DNA of 64,000 bases from positions 1,337,300-1,401,299 of the forward strand of contig JAFAYE010000001.1 in assembly GCA_019240525.1 (NCBI GenBank), written 5' to 3'. The stretch comes from Candidatus Eremiobacterota bacterium. Lineage in GTDB: Bacteria > Vulcanimicrobiota > Vulcanimicrobiia > Vulcanimicrobiales > Vulcanimicrobiaceae. The notes under the pieces were generated by a model, which was given only the letters and a program-made list of their open reading frames with translations, was not told the origin of the DNA and did no database searches. Below, piece after piece: positions 1 through 8,458 of the stretch. Each line of letters starts with the position of its first letter. The first letter of the stretch is position 1. Position numbers and translations under genes: made by a program.

Positions 1-719
1 GTAATGTAGCGCGCCGGTTCGCCGCACAAAAATGCAACAGCTGGCGCGAATTCGTCGGGCGTCGCGACGCGGCCGATCGGTACGTCGCGACCCGCATCGA
101 GCAGCTTGCTCTCGTCGTTGCCGTAGAGCGAGCGCAGCCGGTCCGTTTCGATGCGGCCCGTCGCGATGCAGTTAACGGTAACGCCGTCGCCGGCTATTTC
201 AACCGCAAGCGTTCGCAATGCCGCGACGAGCGCCGTCCGAAATGCGTTCGAGAGTACGAGCGCGTCGATGGGCTGCTTCACGGCCGTCGAGGTCAACGCC
301 ACGATGCGTCCCCAGCGCCGCTCCCGCATCGGCGCAACGACGCGTTCGAGAACGAGCAGCATGCCGCGCAATAACAACCTATACGCGGCGTCCCAGTCGG
401 CGCCAGTCATTTCGGTAAATCGGCCAGGCTTGGGACCGCCGCCGTTGAGAACGACGATCTCGGGATCGCCGAAGACGCGATGCACTTCGTCCAGCATCGC
501 CGCGATGGAATCGGCATCTTGCAAATCGAGGGCAAATGCTCGCGCGTCGGGCGCACCGCAACGTTTGGACTCCGCAGCGACGCCTTCGAGTCGCTCGAGA
601 TTGCGCGCGGCTAATGCCACGCGCACGCCTTCGCGGGCGAGCGCAATCGCGACGGCGGCGCCGAGCCCGGCGCTTGCGCCGGCGACGAGCGCCGTTCGTC
701 CGCGGATACCGAAGTCCAC
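1..719 (-). CDS. SDR-family oxidoreductase, C-terminus cut by window edge
   Basis: Translated from a GTG at 719, the protein opens with a Rossmann NAD(P)-binding motif (GASAGLG, about residues 11-17), then NGGGP, and near the cut end [20 protein letters not shown], typical of the last part of FabG-like SDRs. About 239 residues are visible, so only the last few are missing. The usual catalytic YxxxK is absent: where it should follow the Ser of [12 protein letters not shown] the sequence reads LVLSNAFR. A subgroup of FabG-like SDRs with this KQPI...LSN signature exists, so the variant is probably native rather than damage, but the substrate and even redox activity are unknown. It is divergent from rpsO with 132 bp between starts. 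Confidence 0.85.
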   Translation of the reverse strand, partial: MDFGIRGRTALVAGASAGLGAAVAIALAREGVRVALAARNLERLEGVAAESKRCGAPDARAFALDLQDADSIAAMLDEVHRVFGDPEIVVLNGGGPKPGRFTEMTGADWDAAYRLLLRGMLLVLERVVAPMRERRWGRIVALTSTAVKQPIDALVLSNAFRTALVAALRTLAVEIAGDGVTVNCIATGRIETDRLRSLYGNDESKLLDAGRDVPIGRVATPDEFAPAVAFLCGEPARYI

Positions 720-753
720 GCAGGAGCGCTTTGTTTGCCGATTCGGGCGCACC

Positions 754-782
754 TTGCGCCGGCGGCCCCGCTTTGGTATTCT
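754..782 (+). promoter_or_regulatory. candidate sigma-70-type promoter for rpsO
   Basis: TTGCGC at 754-759, a 17-base spacer, then TATTCT at 777-782, 69 bases before the rpsO start and in the only gap between the divergent SDR and rpsO. Matches to consensus are partial, and in a GC-rich genome such hits can be accidental. Confidence 0.4.
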
Positions 783-851
783 ATGCCGGTCGCCGGGACG
801 GTGAAGACCTCTGTACCCGTGCGAGACCATCCTGCTCAAGGAGATTCAAGC

Positions 852-1121
852 GTGCCCCTGACCAAAGAACAGAAGTCGGAGATCGCCGGCAAGTACGGAC
901 GCGGATCGAACGATACCGGATCGGCGGAAGTCCAGATCGCCGTGCTGACCGCTTCCATCAATCAGCTCACCGAGCATCTCAAGGTCCATAAAAAGGATCA
1001 CCACAGCCGCCGGGGATTGTTGTTGCAAGTCGGCCAACGCCGGCGCTTGCTCAACTATCTGCACGCGAAGGATCTCGAGCGCTATCGCACCTTGATATCG
1101 CAGCTCGGCCTGCGCCGGTAA
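852..1121 (+). CDS. rpsO: 30S ribosomal protein S15
   Basis: The 89-residue product has the whole S15 fold signature: [12 protein letters not shown], then [18 protein letters not shown], then RRRLLNYL and a basic end (ISQLGLRR). S15 binds 16S rRNA in the central domain of the small subunit and nucleates platform assembly. The start is the GTG at 852, set by AAGGAG at 838-843 with 8 bases of spacing, and gives the family's usual length (about 89). A longer in-frame extension upstream has no ribosome site. It ends only 7 bases from the convergent transketolase gene. In most bacteria pnp follows directly; here pnp lies about 2 kb further on, beyond two inverted genes. Confidence 0.97.
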   Translation: MPLTKEQKSEIAGKYGRGSNDTGSAEVQIAVLTASINQLTEHLKVHKKDHHSRRGLLLQVGQRRRLLNYLHAKDLERYRTLISQLGLRR

Positions 1122-1128
1122 AGGTCCC

Positions 1129-2148
1129 CTATCGTTTCTTGCGGCCGTGGGCGCGGCGCACCGCCGCCTCGATCGCGCCGACGCCCATGCCGTAAAACTC
1201 GATGAGCTCGCCGGGATCGCCGGATTGCCCAAACGTGTCGTCGACGCCGACGAACTCCATCGGCGTGGGTTGCCGCCGCACTAGGATCTCCGCAACGCGC
1301 GAGCCCATTCCGGCGTGCTGTTGATGTTCTTCGACGGTCACGATCGCGCCGCAGCGATGCGCCGCTTCGACGATGGCTGCTTCGTCCATCGGTTTGACGG
1401 TATGGTTGTTCACCACGCGGCACTCGATGCCGTCTTCGCGAGCGAGCCGGTCTGCGGCAACCAATGCGTTGTAGACGAGGATACCGCACGCGACGATTGC
1501 AACGTCGTCGCCCTCGCGAAACGTCTGCGCCTTGCCGATTTCAAACGGCGTTTCCTCGGTCGTGAACAGCGCCGACTTCTCGCGGCCGAAGCGTAGATAC
1601 GTGGGTCCGCACCTCGAGGAAACGGCAAGGGTCGCTTTTTTCGTCTGCGCCGCATCGCATGGCACAACGACGGTCATATGGGGAATGACGCGCATGATCG
1701 CGATGTCTTCGATCGCTTGATGCGTCGCGCCGTCGGGGCCGACCGAGACACCCGCGTGCGCGCCCGCGATCTTGACGTTCGTCTCGTTCAGCGCCATGAT
1801 CGTGCGCACTTGCTCCCACGACCGGCCGGGATTGAACATCGCGTAGCTGGCAATCCACGGCACCTTGCCGACCGATGCGAGACCACCCGCCATCGCGACG
1901 AGCATCTGCTCGGAGACACCGATCTCGATATATTGCTGCGGATGAGCCTTCTTGAAGCCCTCGAACCGTGTCGATTCTGAAAGGTCGGCGCAGATCCCCA
2001 AGATGTTGCGATCGCGCGCTCCCGCTTCGATTAGTCCTTCTCCGAAGCCGTTTCGCGTTGGGACTTGTTTGAGCTCATCGCCGTTACGATAATCTAATAG
2101 GTGCATCGTCGCCGAAGCGAGGTCGTCGATCCGTGTATCGCTACTCAT
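1129..2148 (-). CDS. transketolase, C-terminal (Pyr + C-terminal domain) subunit
   Basis: This is the second half of a split transketolase, 339 residues from the ATG at 2148. It carries the pyrimidine-binding domain (DLSESTRF, IGVSEQMLVAMAGGLA, MFNPGRSWEQVRTIMA) and the C-terminal domain (EEHQQHAGMGSRVAEIL, FGQSGDPGELIEFYGM). With the N-terminal subunit it would form the thiamine-diphosphate enzyme that moves two-carbon ketol units in the pentose phosphate pathway. The glutamate in IGVSEQ fits the one that activates the ThDP pyrimidine ring. The start overlaps the stop of the upstream subunit by 8 bases, so the two are translationally coupled. A longer start at 2178 would overlap the partner further and is less likely. 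The end is convergent with rpsO. Confidence 0.92.
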   Translation of the reverse strand: MSSDTRIDDLASATMHLLDYRNGDELKQVPTRNGFGEGLIEAGARDRNILGICADLSESTRFEGFKKAHPQQYIEIGVSEQMLVAMAGGLASVGKVPWIASYAMFNPGRSWEQVRTIMALNETNVKIAGAHAGVSVGPDGATHQAIEDIAIMRVIPHMTVVVPCDAAQTKKATLAVSSRCGPTYLRFGREKSALFTTEETPFEIGKAQTFREGDDVAIVACGILVYNALVAADRLAREDGIECRVVNNHTVKPMDEAAIVEAAHRCGAIVTVEEHQQHAGMGSRVAEILVRRQPTPMEFVGVDDTFGQSGDPGELIEFYGMGVGAIEAAVRRAHGRKKR

Positions 2149-2998
2149 GAGCGAGGATCTCGTCGCGCTGCGCCGCAAGCTCGAGCAATGCCCGCTCCGC
2201 TTGCTGCGCGTTGGGCGGCTTTCCGTGCCAGGTATAGTCGCCTTCCATGAACGAGACGCCCTTGCCCGGCACGGTATGCGCGATGATGACTTGCGGTTTG
2301 CCGACGACTGCCGTCGCGCGCTGCGCCGTTTCGACGAATTCCGCCATGTCGTTGCCGTCGCACTCCAAGACTTCCCAGTTGAAAGCTCGATACTTATCGA
2401 CGAGCGGTTCGAGCGGCATCACGTCTTCCGTGCTGCCGTCGATCTGAATGAAATTACGATCGACGATCGCGGTGAGATTGTCGAGGCCGAACTTGGCGCC
2501 GGTCAGCACCGCCTCCCAATGCAGACCGCACTGATGCTCCGCGTCTGACGTCACGACCCAAACGCGGAATTTCTTGCCATCCAGCTTGGCGCCATACGCC
2601 ATGCCCACGCCTTGCGCAAGCCCTTCGCCCAGCGGGCCCGACGTCGTTTCGACCGACGGCAGACGTACGCGTTCTGGGTGACCTTGAAGCCGCGTGCCGA
2701 ACTTGCGCAACGTCGTCAGTTCGTCGAGCGGAAAGTAGCCGAAATTGGCCATCGCGGAATATCGCACCGGCGCTATGTGCCCGCACGAGAGCAGCAGACG
2801 GTCGCGCTCGGGCCACTCCGGATTTTCGGGATCGTGACGCATCAAATGACCGTAGAGCGCGGTAAAGACATCGGACATGTCGAGCGGCCCGGCGGAGTGC
2901 CCCGAGCCCGCGGCCAGTAGCGAACGAATGATGCCTTGACGCACATCGTTCGCCTTGAGCTTGAGTTCTCTCAAGCCCTCACGGGCAAGGGTTCGCAT
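2141..2998 (-). CDS. transketolase, N-terminal (PP domain) subunit
   Basis: The 285-residue product is the diphosphate-binding half of a split transketolase: SGHSAGPLDMSDVFTALY at the start, GPLGEGLAQGVGMAYGAKL, then WEAVLTGAKFGLDNLTAIVDRN, and the PGKGVSFMEGDYTWHGKPP end typical of N-terminal subunits. The ThDP/metal motif usually written GDGE...N appears as SDAEHQCG...DRN: Asp, Glu and Asn are kept but both glycines are replaced. Related split enzymes often show SDGEH, so activity is still likely. The gene is first of a two-gene operon and divergent from pnp (91 bases between starts). Ribosome-site complementarity before 2998 is weak. Confidence 0.92.
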   Translation of the reverse strand: MRTLAREGLRELKLKANDVRQGIIRSLLAAGSGHSAGPLDMSDVFTALYGHLMRHDPENPEWPERDRLLLSCGHIAPVRYSAMANFGYFPLDELTTLRKFGTRLQGHPERVRLPSVETTSGPLGEGLAQGVGMAYGAKLDGKKFRVWVVTSDAEHQCGLHWEAVLTGAKFGLDNLTAIVDRNFIQIDGSTEDVMPLEPLVDKYRAFNWEVLECDGNDMAEFVETAQRATAVVGKPQVIIAHTVPGKGVSFMEGDYTWHGKPPNAQQAERALLELAAQRDEILAHE

Positions 2999-3089
2999 GG
3001 AGGGCCGTTTTGGGCAGGTCGCTGCTCGGCCCTGCCGAATGCAGACGCGTCAAACAAAAGAATAATTTAGTTCGAATTTAGGAGAAACT

Positions 3090-5369
3090 GTGCCCGATTC
3101 CGTAAGTTTAACGGTCGGCGGGCGCACGATGACCATCGAAACCGGCGAACTAGCGAAGCAAGCAAACGGCTCCGCGTTGGTTCGTTATGGCGATCAAAAC
3201 GTCGTGCTCTGCGCCGTTACTGCCTCCGAGAAGCCTCGTGAAGGCATCGACTTCTTTCCACTCACCTGCGATTTCGAAGAGAAGATGTACGCTGCCGGGA
3301 AGATCCCCGGCGGTTACATCAAGCGCGAAGGACGTCCTCCCGAGCACGCCGTGATCAGTTCGCGACAAATCGATCGCCCGATTCGTCCGCTCTTTCCCGA
3401 CGGCTTTCGCAACGACGTGCAAATCGTCGCAACGGTGCTATCGATCGATCCCGAGCTCGACGCCGATGTTCTCGGCGTCTGCGCCGCCGGCGCGGCACTT
3501 GCGCTGAGCGACATTCCGTTCGAGAAGACGGTCGCCGCCGTACGCGTCGGCCGCGACGAGGATGGCAACTATCTTTGCAATCCAACGCTGCCGCAGTACG
3601 CGACCGGCGGCATGGATATCGTCATCGCCGGAACGCAGGATGCCGTGATGATGGTCGAAGGCGGCGGTAATGAAATAACCGAGGAAGATTTTCTAGGCGC
3701 CGTCGAGTTCGCTCACGCGGAGATTCGCAAGATTATCAAAGCGATCGAACAACTCGTCAAGAAAGAGGGCAAATCCAAGCGCCAGTTTCCGGTGGCCAAA
3801 GTCGATTCCGATCTCCAGCGGTGGGTCCGCAAGACCTTCGCGAAGGACGTGGCCAAGGCGATGCGGACCGTGGACAAGCAGAAGCGCGAAGCGCTATTCG
3901 ATGCTTTGACCGTCGAAGAGGCCCTGGGTCGCATCGGCAAAAAAGACGAGAACGTCAAAGCGCTTCTCGAGGAACCGGCGACCGCGCGCGAGTTCAACAA
4001 GGCAATCAAGGCGATGGAGGAAGACGAGCTTCGCGCCATGGTCGTCGACGAGAAAATTCGTCCCGATGGGCGCAAACCCAACGAAGTTCGTCCGATCTGG
4101 TGCAAGGTGCACTACGTTCCGCGCGTCCACGGCTCGGGAATATTCACGCGCGGTCAAACGCAAGTCTTCACGGCGGCGACGCTCGGTTCGACCAGCGACG
4201 CGCAGCGTCTCGACGGCATCGTCGCACTCGAGGACAAGCGGTACATGCACTTCTACAACTTTCCGCCGTACTCGGTCGGCGAGACGCGTCCGATGCGCGG
4301 ACCGGGGCGGCGCGAAATCGGGCACGGTCATTTGGCCGAACGCGCCCTCGTGCCCGTGCTGCCGCCCAAGGATGAGTTTCCGTACACACTACGACTGATG
4401 AGCGAAGTACTGGAATCGAACGGCTCGTCGTCGATGGCCTCTGTCTGTGGATCGACCTTGGCCCTCATGGATGCCGGCGTGCCGATTCGCGGGCACGTCG
4501 CCGGTGTCGCGATGGGACTCGTGCTCAAAGGGAACAAGTACACGGTCCTGACCGACATTCAAGGTCTCGAAGATGCGTTGGGTGAGATGGACTTCAAGGT
4601 TGCGGGAACCAAGAAGGGGATCACCGCGATCCAGATGGACATCAAAGTTCAGGGCGTCACGATCGAGATCATGCGCGAAGCAATGGAACAGGCACGCGTA
4701 TCGCGTTACGCGATCATCGACAAGCTCGCCGAAACGATCGAGCATCCGCGCGAACAGCTCTCGCAGTACGCGCCTCGCATGATCGTCGTCAAAATCGATC
4801 CGGCGAAGATCAAAGACGTCATCGGCCCCGGCGGCAAGATCATCAACAAGATCATCGCCGACACCGGAGTTGAGAAGATCGATATCGAGGACGATGGAAG
4901 AGTCTTCATCACGTCGCTCGATGGCGCTTCCGGTGACAAGGCCCGGGAAATCGTCGAGAACATCACCCGTGAAGTGATGGTCGGCGAAGCGTACACCGGC
5001 ACGGTCACGCGGATCATCAACATCGGCGCGTTCGTGCAAATTCTTCCCGGCAAGGAGGGGCTCGTCCACATCAGCCAACTCGCGCCGACGCGCGTCGAGC
5101 GCGTGGAAGACGTCGTCAAGCTGGGCGACGAGGTCAGAGTGAAGGTCATGGAAATCGACGGGCAAGGCCGGATCAATCTCTCACGCAAAGCCTTACTCGG
5201 TCCGGTATCGTCGAACGGCGACTATGCATCGCGTGCCCCGCGCGCTCCGCGCGAGCAACCCGATGCCGGCGGGCCGCCCGAGGCGCGCGTGCAACGCGAG
5301 GCGGCCGGCGCACCGGGCGCTCCGCCGACACGTCGCCGGCGTCGTCCCCAGCGCCGAGACGAGGAATAA
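3090..5369 (+). CDS. pnp: polyribonucleotide nucleotidyltransferase (PNPase)
   Basis: A full-length 759-residue PNPase. In order it has the first RNase PH domain (GRTMTIETGELAKQANGS, the FEEKMYAAGKIPGG and REGRPPE signatures), the all-helical linker region, the second RNase PH domain (RPDGRKPNEVRPI, RGQTQVFTAATLGS, MSEVLESNGSSSMASVCG), a KH domain (VIGPGGKIINKIIADTG, about residues 575-591) and an S1 domain (GTVTRIINIGAFVQILPGKEGLVHIS). The tail is rich in Arg and Pro and probably disordered. It degrades RNA phosphorolytically from the 3' end as a trimer. The start is GTG 3090, with AGGAG 7 bases upstream. A strong terminator follows directly. Confidence 0.98.
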   Translation: MPDSVSLTVGGRTMTIETGELAKQANGSALVRYGDQNVVLCAVTASEKPREGIDFFPLTCDFEEKMYAAGKIPGGYIKREGRPPEHAVISSRQIDRPIRPLFPDGFRNDVQIVATVLSIDPELDADVLGVCAAGAALALSDIPFEKTVAAVRVGRDEDGNYLCNPTLPQYATGGMDIVIAGTQDAVMMVEGGGNEITEEDFLGAVEFAHAEIRKIIKAIEQLVKKEGKSKRQFPVAKVDSDLQRWVRKTFAKDVAKAMRTVDKQKREALFDALTVEEALGRIGKKDENVKALLEEPATAREFNKAIKAMEEDELRAMVVDEKIRPDGRKPNEVRPIWCKVHYVPRVHGSGIFTRGQTQVFTAATLGSTSDAQRLDGIVALEDKRYMHFYNFPPYSVGETRPMRGPGRREIGHGHLAERALVPVLPPKDEFPYTLRLMSEVLESNGSSSMASVCGSTLALMDAGVPIRGHVAGVAMGLVLKGNKYTVLTDIQGLEDALGEMDFKVAGTKKGITAIQMDIKVQGVTIEIMREAMEQARVSRYAIIDKLAETIEHPREQLSQYAPRMIVVKIDPAKIKDVIGPGGKIINKIIADTGVEKIDIEDDGRVFITSLDGASGDKAREIVENITREVMVGEAYTGTVTRIINIGAFVQILPGKEGLVHISQLAPTRVERVEDVVKLGDEVRVKVMEIDGQGRINLSRKALLGPVSSNGDYASRAPRAPREQPDAGGPPEARVQREAAGAPGAPPTRRRRRPQRRDEE

Positions 5370-5377
5370 CCAACGAC

Positions 5378-5411
5378 AGGCGATCGCCGTTTCGGCGATC
5401 GCCTTCTATTT
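5378..5411 (+). terminator. intrinsic terminator after pnp
   Basis: A perfect 12-bp stem (AGGCGATCGCCG at 5378-5389 with CGGCGATCGCCT at 5393-5404) closes a three-base TTT loop, followed by TCTATTT. It starts 9 bases after the pnp stop. The convergent receptor gene ends at 5425, so the same hairpin may also halt transcription from the right, although no T-run is present in that direction. Confidence 0.9.
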
Positions 5412-5424
5412 GCAGCGGCGTGGA

Positions 5425-7275
5425 TCAGCTGCCGGAGAACCGTAAACCCACATCGACGAATCTTCGCCGCAGACGATCTTCGGCGCCCGCGTACCAGCGC
5501 AGACGATCGACGATCGGCCCGGATATTGCGCCGTCGACGTGGTAAAACGGAAGTCCGTCCAGTAAATCGCGGCGGTAAATTGCGTCGGCGCGCACGGCGT
5601 TTCCAGTGTCGTACGTTAGCCAGACGGCGCTGACTGTCGGAGCTCCTCCGGCGTAAGGAAGTTCGATTCCGTAGAGGGGAACCTCGTCGGTCACGTGCAT
5701 CGTCCAGGCGCGAAGCGAGATCGCCGGCGCAATTTGCCAAATCGCCGAAACTCCCGACGAACTGATCTTTCCGGAGGAGGCGCCGCTGACGTTCTGCGTC
5801 GCTTCCTCGAACGCGAATCGAATGCGAGCGCCGTCGGTGTAACTGAGCGCGGCAGCCTGCAACCAGTTGCGCGTGAGTTGCACGGGCAGCGACTCCCAGT
5901 CGCTAAATAGGTATTGCTGTTCGAAAGTCGGCAGCGTGAACGAGCCGCTCTCCTGCAGATTCAAGCTGAACTTGCCGTTCGGAAAGAGCTGCGATTGCAG
6001 TGACGGTACGGCCAGCGCGGTACGCGCGGGCTGCGAAAAGCCGCGCACGCCGCCCGCGTAATCGAACCAAAATGCGCCAACGCCGGCGACGAGCGAGTAG
6101 TCGTTGCCGCTCGTCACCACGCCCGCGTCCGCGCGCGTTTGCTGCAGCGATGCGGCGAGGCGGGGGAAGGTGCCGGGGAGCGCCTGCGCATCGTAGATTC
6201 CCGTCGACGAACGAATGCCGGCATCGGCGAATGCGACGATTGGGCCATCGCTATGAATGCCTGCGCTCAAGCCCGAATCAGACCATTGCGTCGAAATAGG
6301 ATACTCGTCTTGCGTGTACGCATAGTCGCCGCGATCGACAACGCCGGAAACAGTCAGGTTCAAGGCTCGTGGCACGCTCCAGGCGGCATCGGCGAACGAA
6401 AAGCTTTGCGCAAACGTCGAATCGGGCGATCCATATTCACGTCCTTCTTCACTGCCGCCGGCGACAACGAGCGACTCGTCCGCCGTCAACGGCAGATTGG
6501 CCGTTGCATCGCCGCGCTGGCGAGACTCTTCGTTGTTGCTGAACGTGCCCAGCGCGACCGCCGCTAGGTCGGAGCCGGCCTGCGCCCGAGCGATGACGTC
6601 GCTTCCGCCCTCCGCGATTTCTGCGCTCGAACCGCCGAGGAACGGATCGAGCGCAACGATTCCCCCGGCGGCCTGATCGCCGTAGGAGAATGCGTTGCTC
6701 GCATCGCGTACAACGGCGTTTTGCTCGTACTGCGCCGGAATGGATCCGTACGGGGACCCACCCGCGACGATGTCGTAGTTGGGCGCTCCGTTGTCGATGA
6801 GCAATGAGCCGGTCGTCGAAAGCCCTCGGTCGGCGAGTACCGAACCGGGATACGGAGCGCTGCTTTGCGACAACAGGGTGAACGGGCGCAACGCGACCGA
6901 CGACTCGACGTGGGCGTACGGTAAGCTCGCCAAATCCTCGGCCGACGGGGAGTCATTCGCCAGCGCATCGTAGCGCCAAAGGATCGCGACGACTGGCTCG
7001 CTGCCGTGGACGGCGAGTTCGACGCTTTGACAATAGCGGCAGGTGACGCGAATGCGAGCGATTCCGTCGGCGTGGAGAACGAAGGTGCCCCCGGCGTCGG
7101 TCGTCGCTGCAGCCCGCACGCTTGCCGGCGCACGAGCGGTCACCAAGGCTCCGGCGATGGGTGCGCCATGCTGATCCCGCACGGAACCCGCGAGCAATGG
7201 AGTCTGCGCATGCGCCGGCGACGCAGCAAGCAGGGCCAGGATGAGGGCCGCCGCGCCGTCGAGCCTGCGTTTCAC
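5425..7275 (-). CDS. TonB-dependent-receptor-like outer-membrane protein with CarboxypepD_reg domain
   Basis: The 616-residue product starts with a clear signal peptide (MKRRLDGAAALILALLAASPAHA, cleavage before Q). Next comes a carboxypeptidase-regulatory-like/SusC-type beta domain (LLAGSVRDQHGAPIAGALVTARA), a plug-like region (RGLSTTGSLLIDNGAPNYDI) and a long stretch of alternating aromatic beta strands ending in VDVGLRFSGS. This is the architecture of small TonB-dependent transporters or their ligand-less relatives, and implies an outer membrane. I see no clear TonB box. The substrate is unknown; the next operon is copper-related, which makes a metal complex a possible ligand, as inference only. 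The start is GTG 7275, only 21 bases from the divergent small gene. Confidence 0.75.
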   Translation of the reverse strand: MKRRLDGAAALILALLAASPAHAQTPLLAGSVRDQHGAPIAGALVTARAPASVRAAATTDAGGTFVLHADGIARIRVTCRYCQSVELAVHGSEPVVAILWRYDALANDSPSAEDLASLPYAHVESSVALRPFTLLSQSSAPYPGSVLADRGLSTTGSLLIDNGAPNYDIVAGGSPYGSIPAQYEQNAVVRDASNAFSYGDQAAGGIVALDPFLGGSSAEIAEGGSDVIARAQAGSDLAAVALGTFSNNEESRQRGDATANLPLTADESLVVAGGSEEGREYGSPDSTFAQSFSFADAAWSVPRALNLTVSGVVDRGDYAYTQDEYPISTQWSDSGLSAGIHSDGPIVAFADAGIRSSTGIYDAQALPGTFPRLAASLQQTRADAGVVTSGNDYSLVAGVGAFWFDYAGGVRGFSQPARTALAVPSLQSQLFPNGKFSLNLQESGSFTLPTFEQQYLFSDWESLPVQLTRNWLQAAALSYTDGARIRFAFEEATQNVSGASSGKISSSGVSAIWQIAPAISLRAWTMHVTDEVPLYGIELPYAGGAPTVSAVWLTYDTGNAVRADAIYRRDLLDGLPFYHVDGAISGPIVDRLRWYAGAEDRLRRRFVDVGLRFSGS

Positions 7276-7296
7276 GGATTCTTTAGACTTTCGGCT

Positions 7297-7566
7297 ATGA
7301 TGGAGGGAGTGTCAACCCATCTCCCCCGCCTCCTCGTCGCGATCGCGCTGGCCCTGGGCATTCTATGCTCCGGCCGGTTTGCGGTGGCCGCCGCAACGTC
7401 GCTCGACGACCTGATCGCCGGAAACCTCGTTCCGTCGGCGGCTCCGGCCCTGCTCGGGCCCATTACCTCGGCGGGGAGGGTCGGTTGGGCGTGCAAGCCC
7501 GAACGGTCGGCGGCGGCCCGTGGCTACCGCCAAGCCGAACTGCCGGCGGATCCCTCCAGCCCGTAA
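7297..7566 (+). CDS. small exported protein of unknown function
   Basis: An 89-codon gene from ATG 7297 encodes a hydrophobic signal-like segment (LPRLLVAIALALGILCSG, about residues 9-26, then AVAAA) and a short mature part with one Cys and a basic end. I do not recognise a family. Its stop lies 3 bases before the TPR gene, which suggests one transcript. An in-frame GTG at 7309 is an alternative start, but the GGAGGG before it is too close for a normal ribosome site. The reality of the gene rests on the signal peptide and the tight spacing. Confidence 0.45.
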   Translation: MMEGVSTHLPRLLVAIALALGILCSGRFAVAAATSLDDLIAGNLVPSAAPALLGPITSAGRVGWACKPERSAAARGYRQAELPADPSSP

Positions 7567-7569
7567 CCC

Positions 7570-8379
7570 ATGCGGGTGCTGCTCCTGGTCGCCCTTCTGA
7601 TCCAAGCCGCGACGGGTTTCGGATTGGCGCAGACCTATGCCCCTCGATCTCCGGTCCCCCGGACGACATCGCTCCCCGAGTTGCGCGCCATCGCCGCGCG
7701 GCGCGAGATCGAAGAACGCTTCACGATCGGGCTCGACCTTCAAGCCCGTGGCGACTGGGAAGCTGCGCGTGGCGAGTTCGAGCAGATCGTCGTGCTGCAT
7801 CCGTCCGAACCGCAAGGCTCGACGGCGCACTACGACCTCGCCATCGCCTATTCGAACCTGCATCGTAATGACGACGCCGCGCGCGAACTGCGCGCAGCTA
7901 TCGCGCTCGATCCGGATTTCCTCGCCGCGATGGCAAATCTCGTTTCAATCGATCTCGCGCGCGGTGACCTTCGCGAAGCGCGCAAGGTCGCCGATCGTTA
8001 CGTCGCGCTGGCGCCGGCCTCGGCGCGGGCCCTCTATTCGCGCGGGATCGTCGCATTACAAAGCGGCGACAACGCCGTAGCGCGCGCTGATTTCGGTAAG
8101 CTTCTCTCCGAAAACCCTTCGTACGCGGTCGCCCATTACGATCTCGCGCTCGCGGAGGAACGCTTGGGGCGTTACGATGCCGCCGAACGCGAACTGCAGA
8201 GCGCGCTCGTGCTGGCCCCGGCCTACGCTCGTGCCCGATTCGCCCTCGGCGTCGTTCTTCTTCGCGAGGGCGAGCATGCCAAGGCGCGCGATGAATTCGC
8301 GCGTGCGACCGTCGACGCAGCCGGAGACCCGGGCCTAGCGAACATCGCGGCCGCGATGCGTGATTCGATCAAGAATTAG
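7570..8379 (+). CDS. exported TPR-repeat protein
   Basis: The 269-residue product has an N-terminal signal peptide (MRVLLLVALLIQAATGFGLA, then QTYAP) followed by about five tetratricopeptide repeats from residue 50 on, with repeated pairs such as ALDPDFLAAMANLVSIDLARGD and LAPASARALYSRGIVALQSGD. TPR proteins scaffold protein-protein contacts; with a signal peptide this one probably works in the periplasm. It sits 3 bases after the small exported gene and about 80 bases before the cupredoxin operon, from which a candidate promoter separates it. Confidence 0.8.
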   Translation: MRVLLLVALLIQAATGFGLAQTYAPRSPVPRTTSLPELRAIAARREIEERFTIGLDLQARGDWEAARGEFEQIVVLHPSEPQGSTAHYDLAIAYSNLHRNDDAARELRAAIALDPDFLAAMANLVSIDLARGDLREARKVADRYVALAPASARALYSRGIVALQSGDNAVARADFGKLLSENPSYAVAHYDLALAEERLGRYDAAERELQSALVLAPAYARARFALGVVLLREGEHAKARDEFARATVDAAGDPGLANIAAAMRDSIKN

Positions 8380-8397
8380 CGTCTATCGGCGAAGCTT

Positions 8398-8403
8398 TAT
8401 AAT
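8398..8403 (+). promoter_or_regulatory. candidate -10 box of the cupredoxin operon
   Basis: A perfect TATAAT at 8398-8403 lies 55 bases before the first cupredoxin start in otherwise GC-rich DNA. No convincing -35 hexamer is found 16-18 bases upstream, as would fit an activator-dependent promoter such as one driven by the response regulator at the end of the cluster. That link is inference. Confidence 0.4.
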
Positions 8404-8458
8404 TTCTTCATCCCTCGCCGCTAGACTTGCGCAGAACCCAACGCTCTTTGGAGGTTTC

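Noticed and set aside
1129-2998. Transketolase as a frameshifted single gene
   Set aside because: Both halves have proper domain ends and an 8-base overlap with an ATG; split transketolases are normal in many bacteria and archaea.
4389-5165. 258-codon minus-strand open frame
   Set aside because: Complement of the pnp KH and S1 coding region; Asp/His-rich shadow translation.
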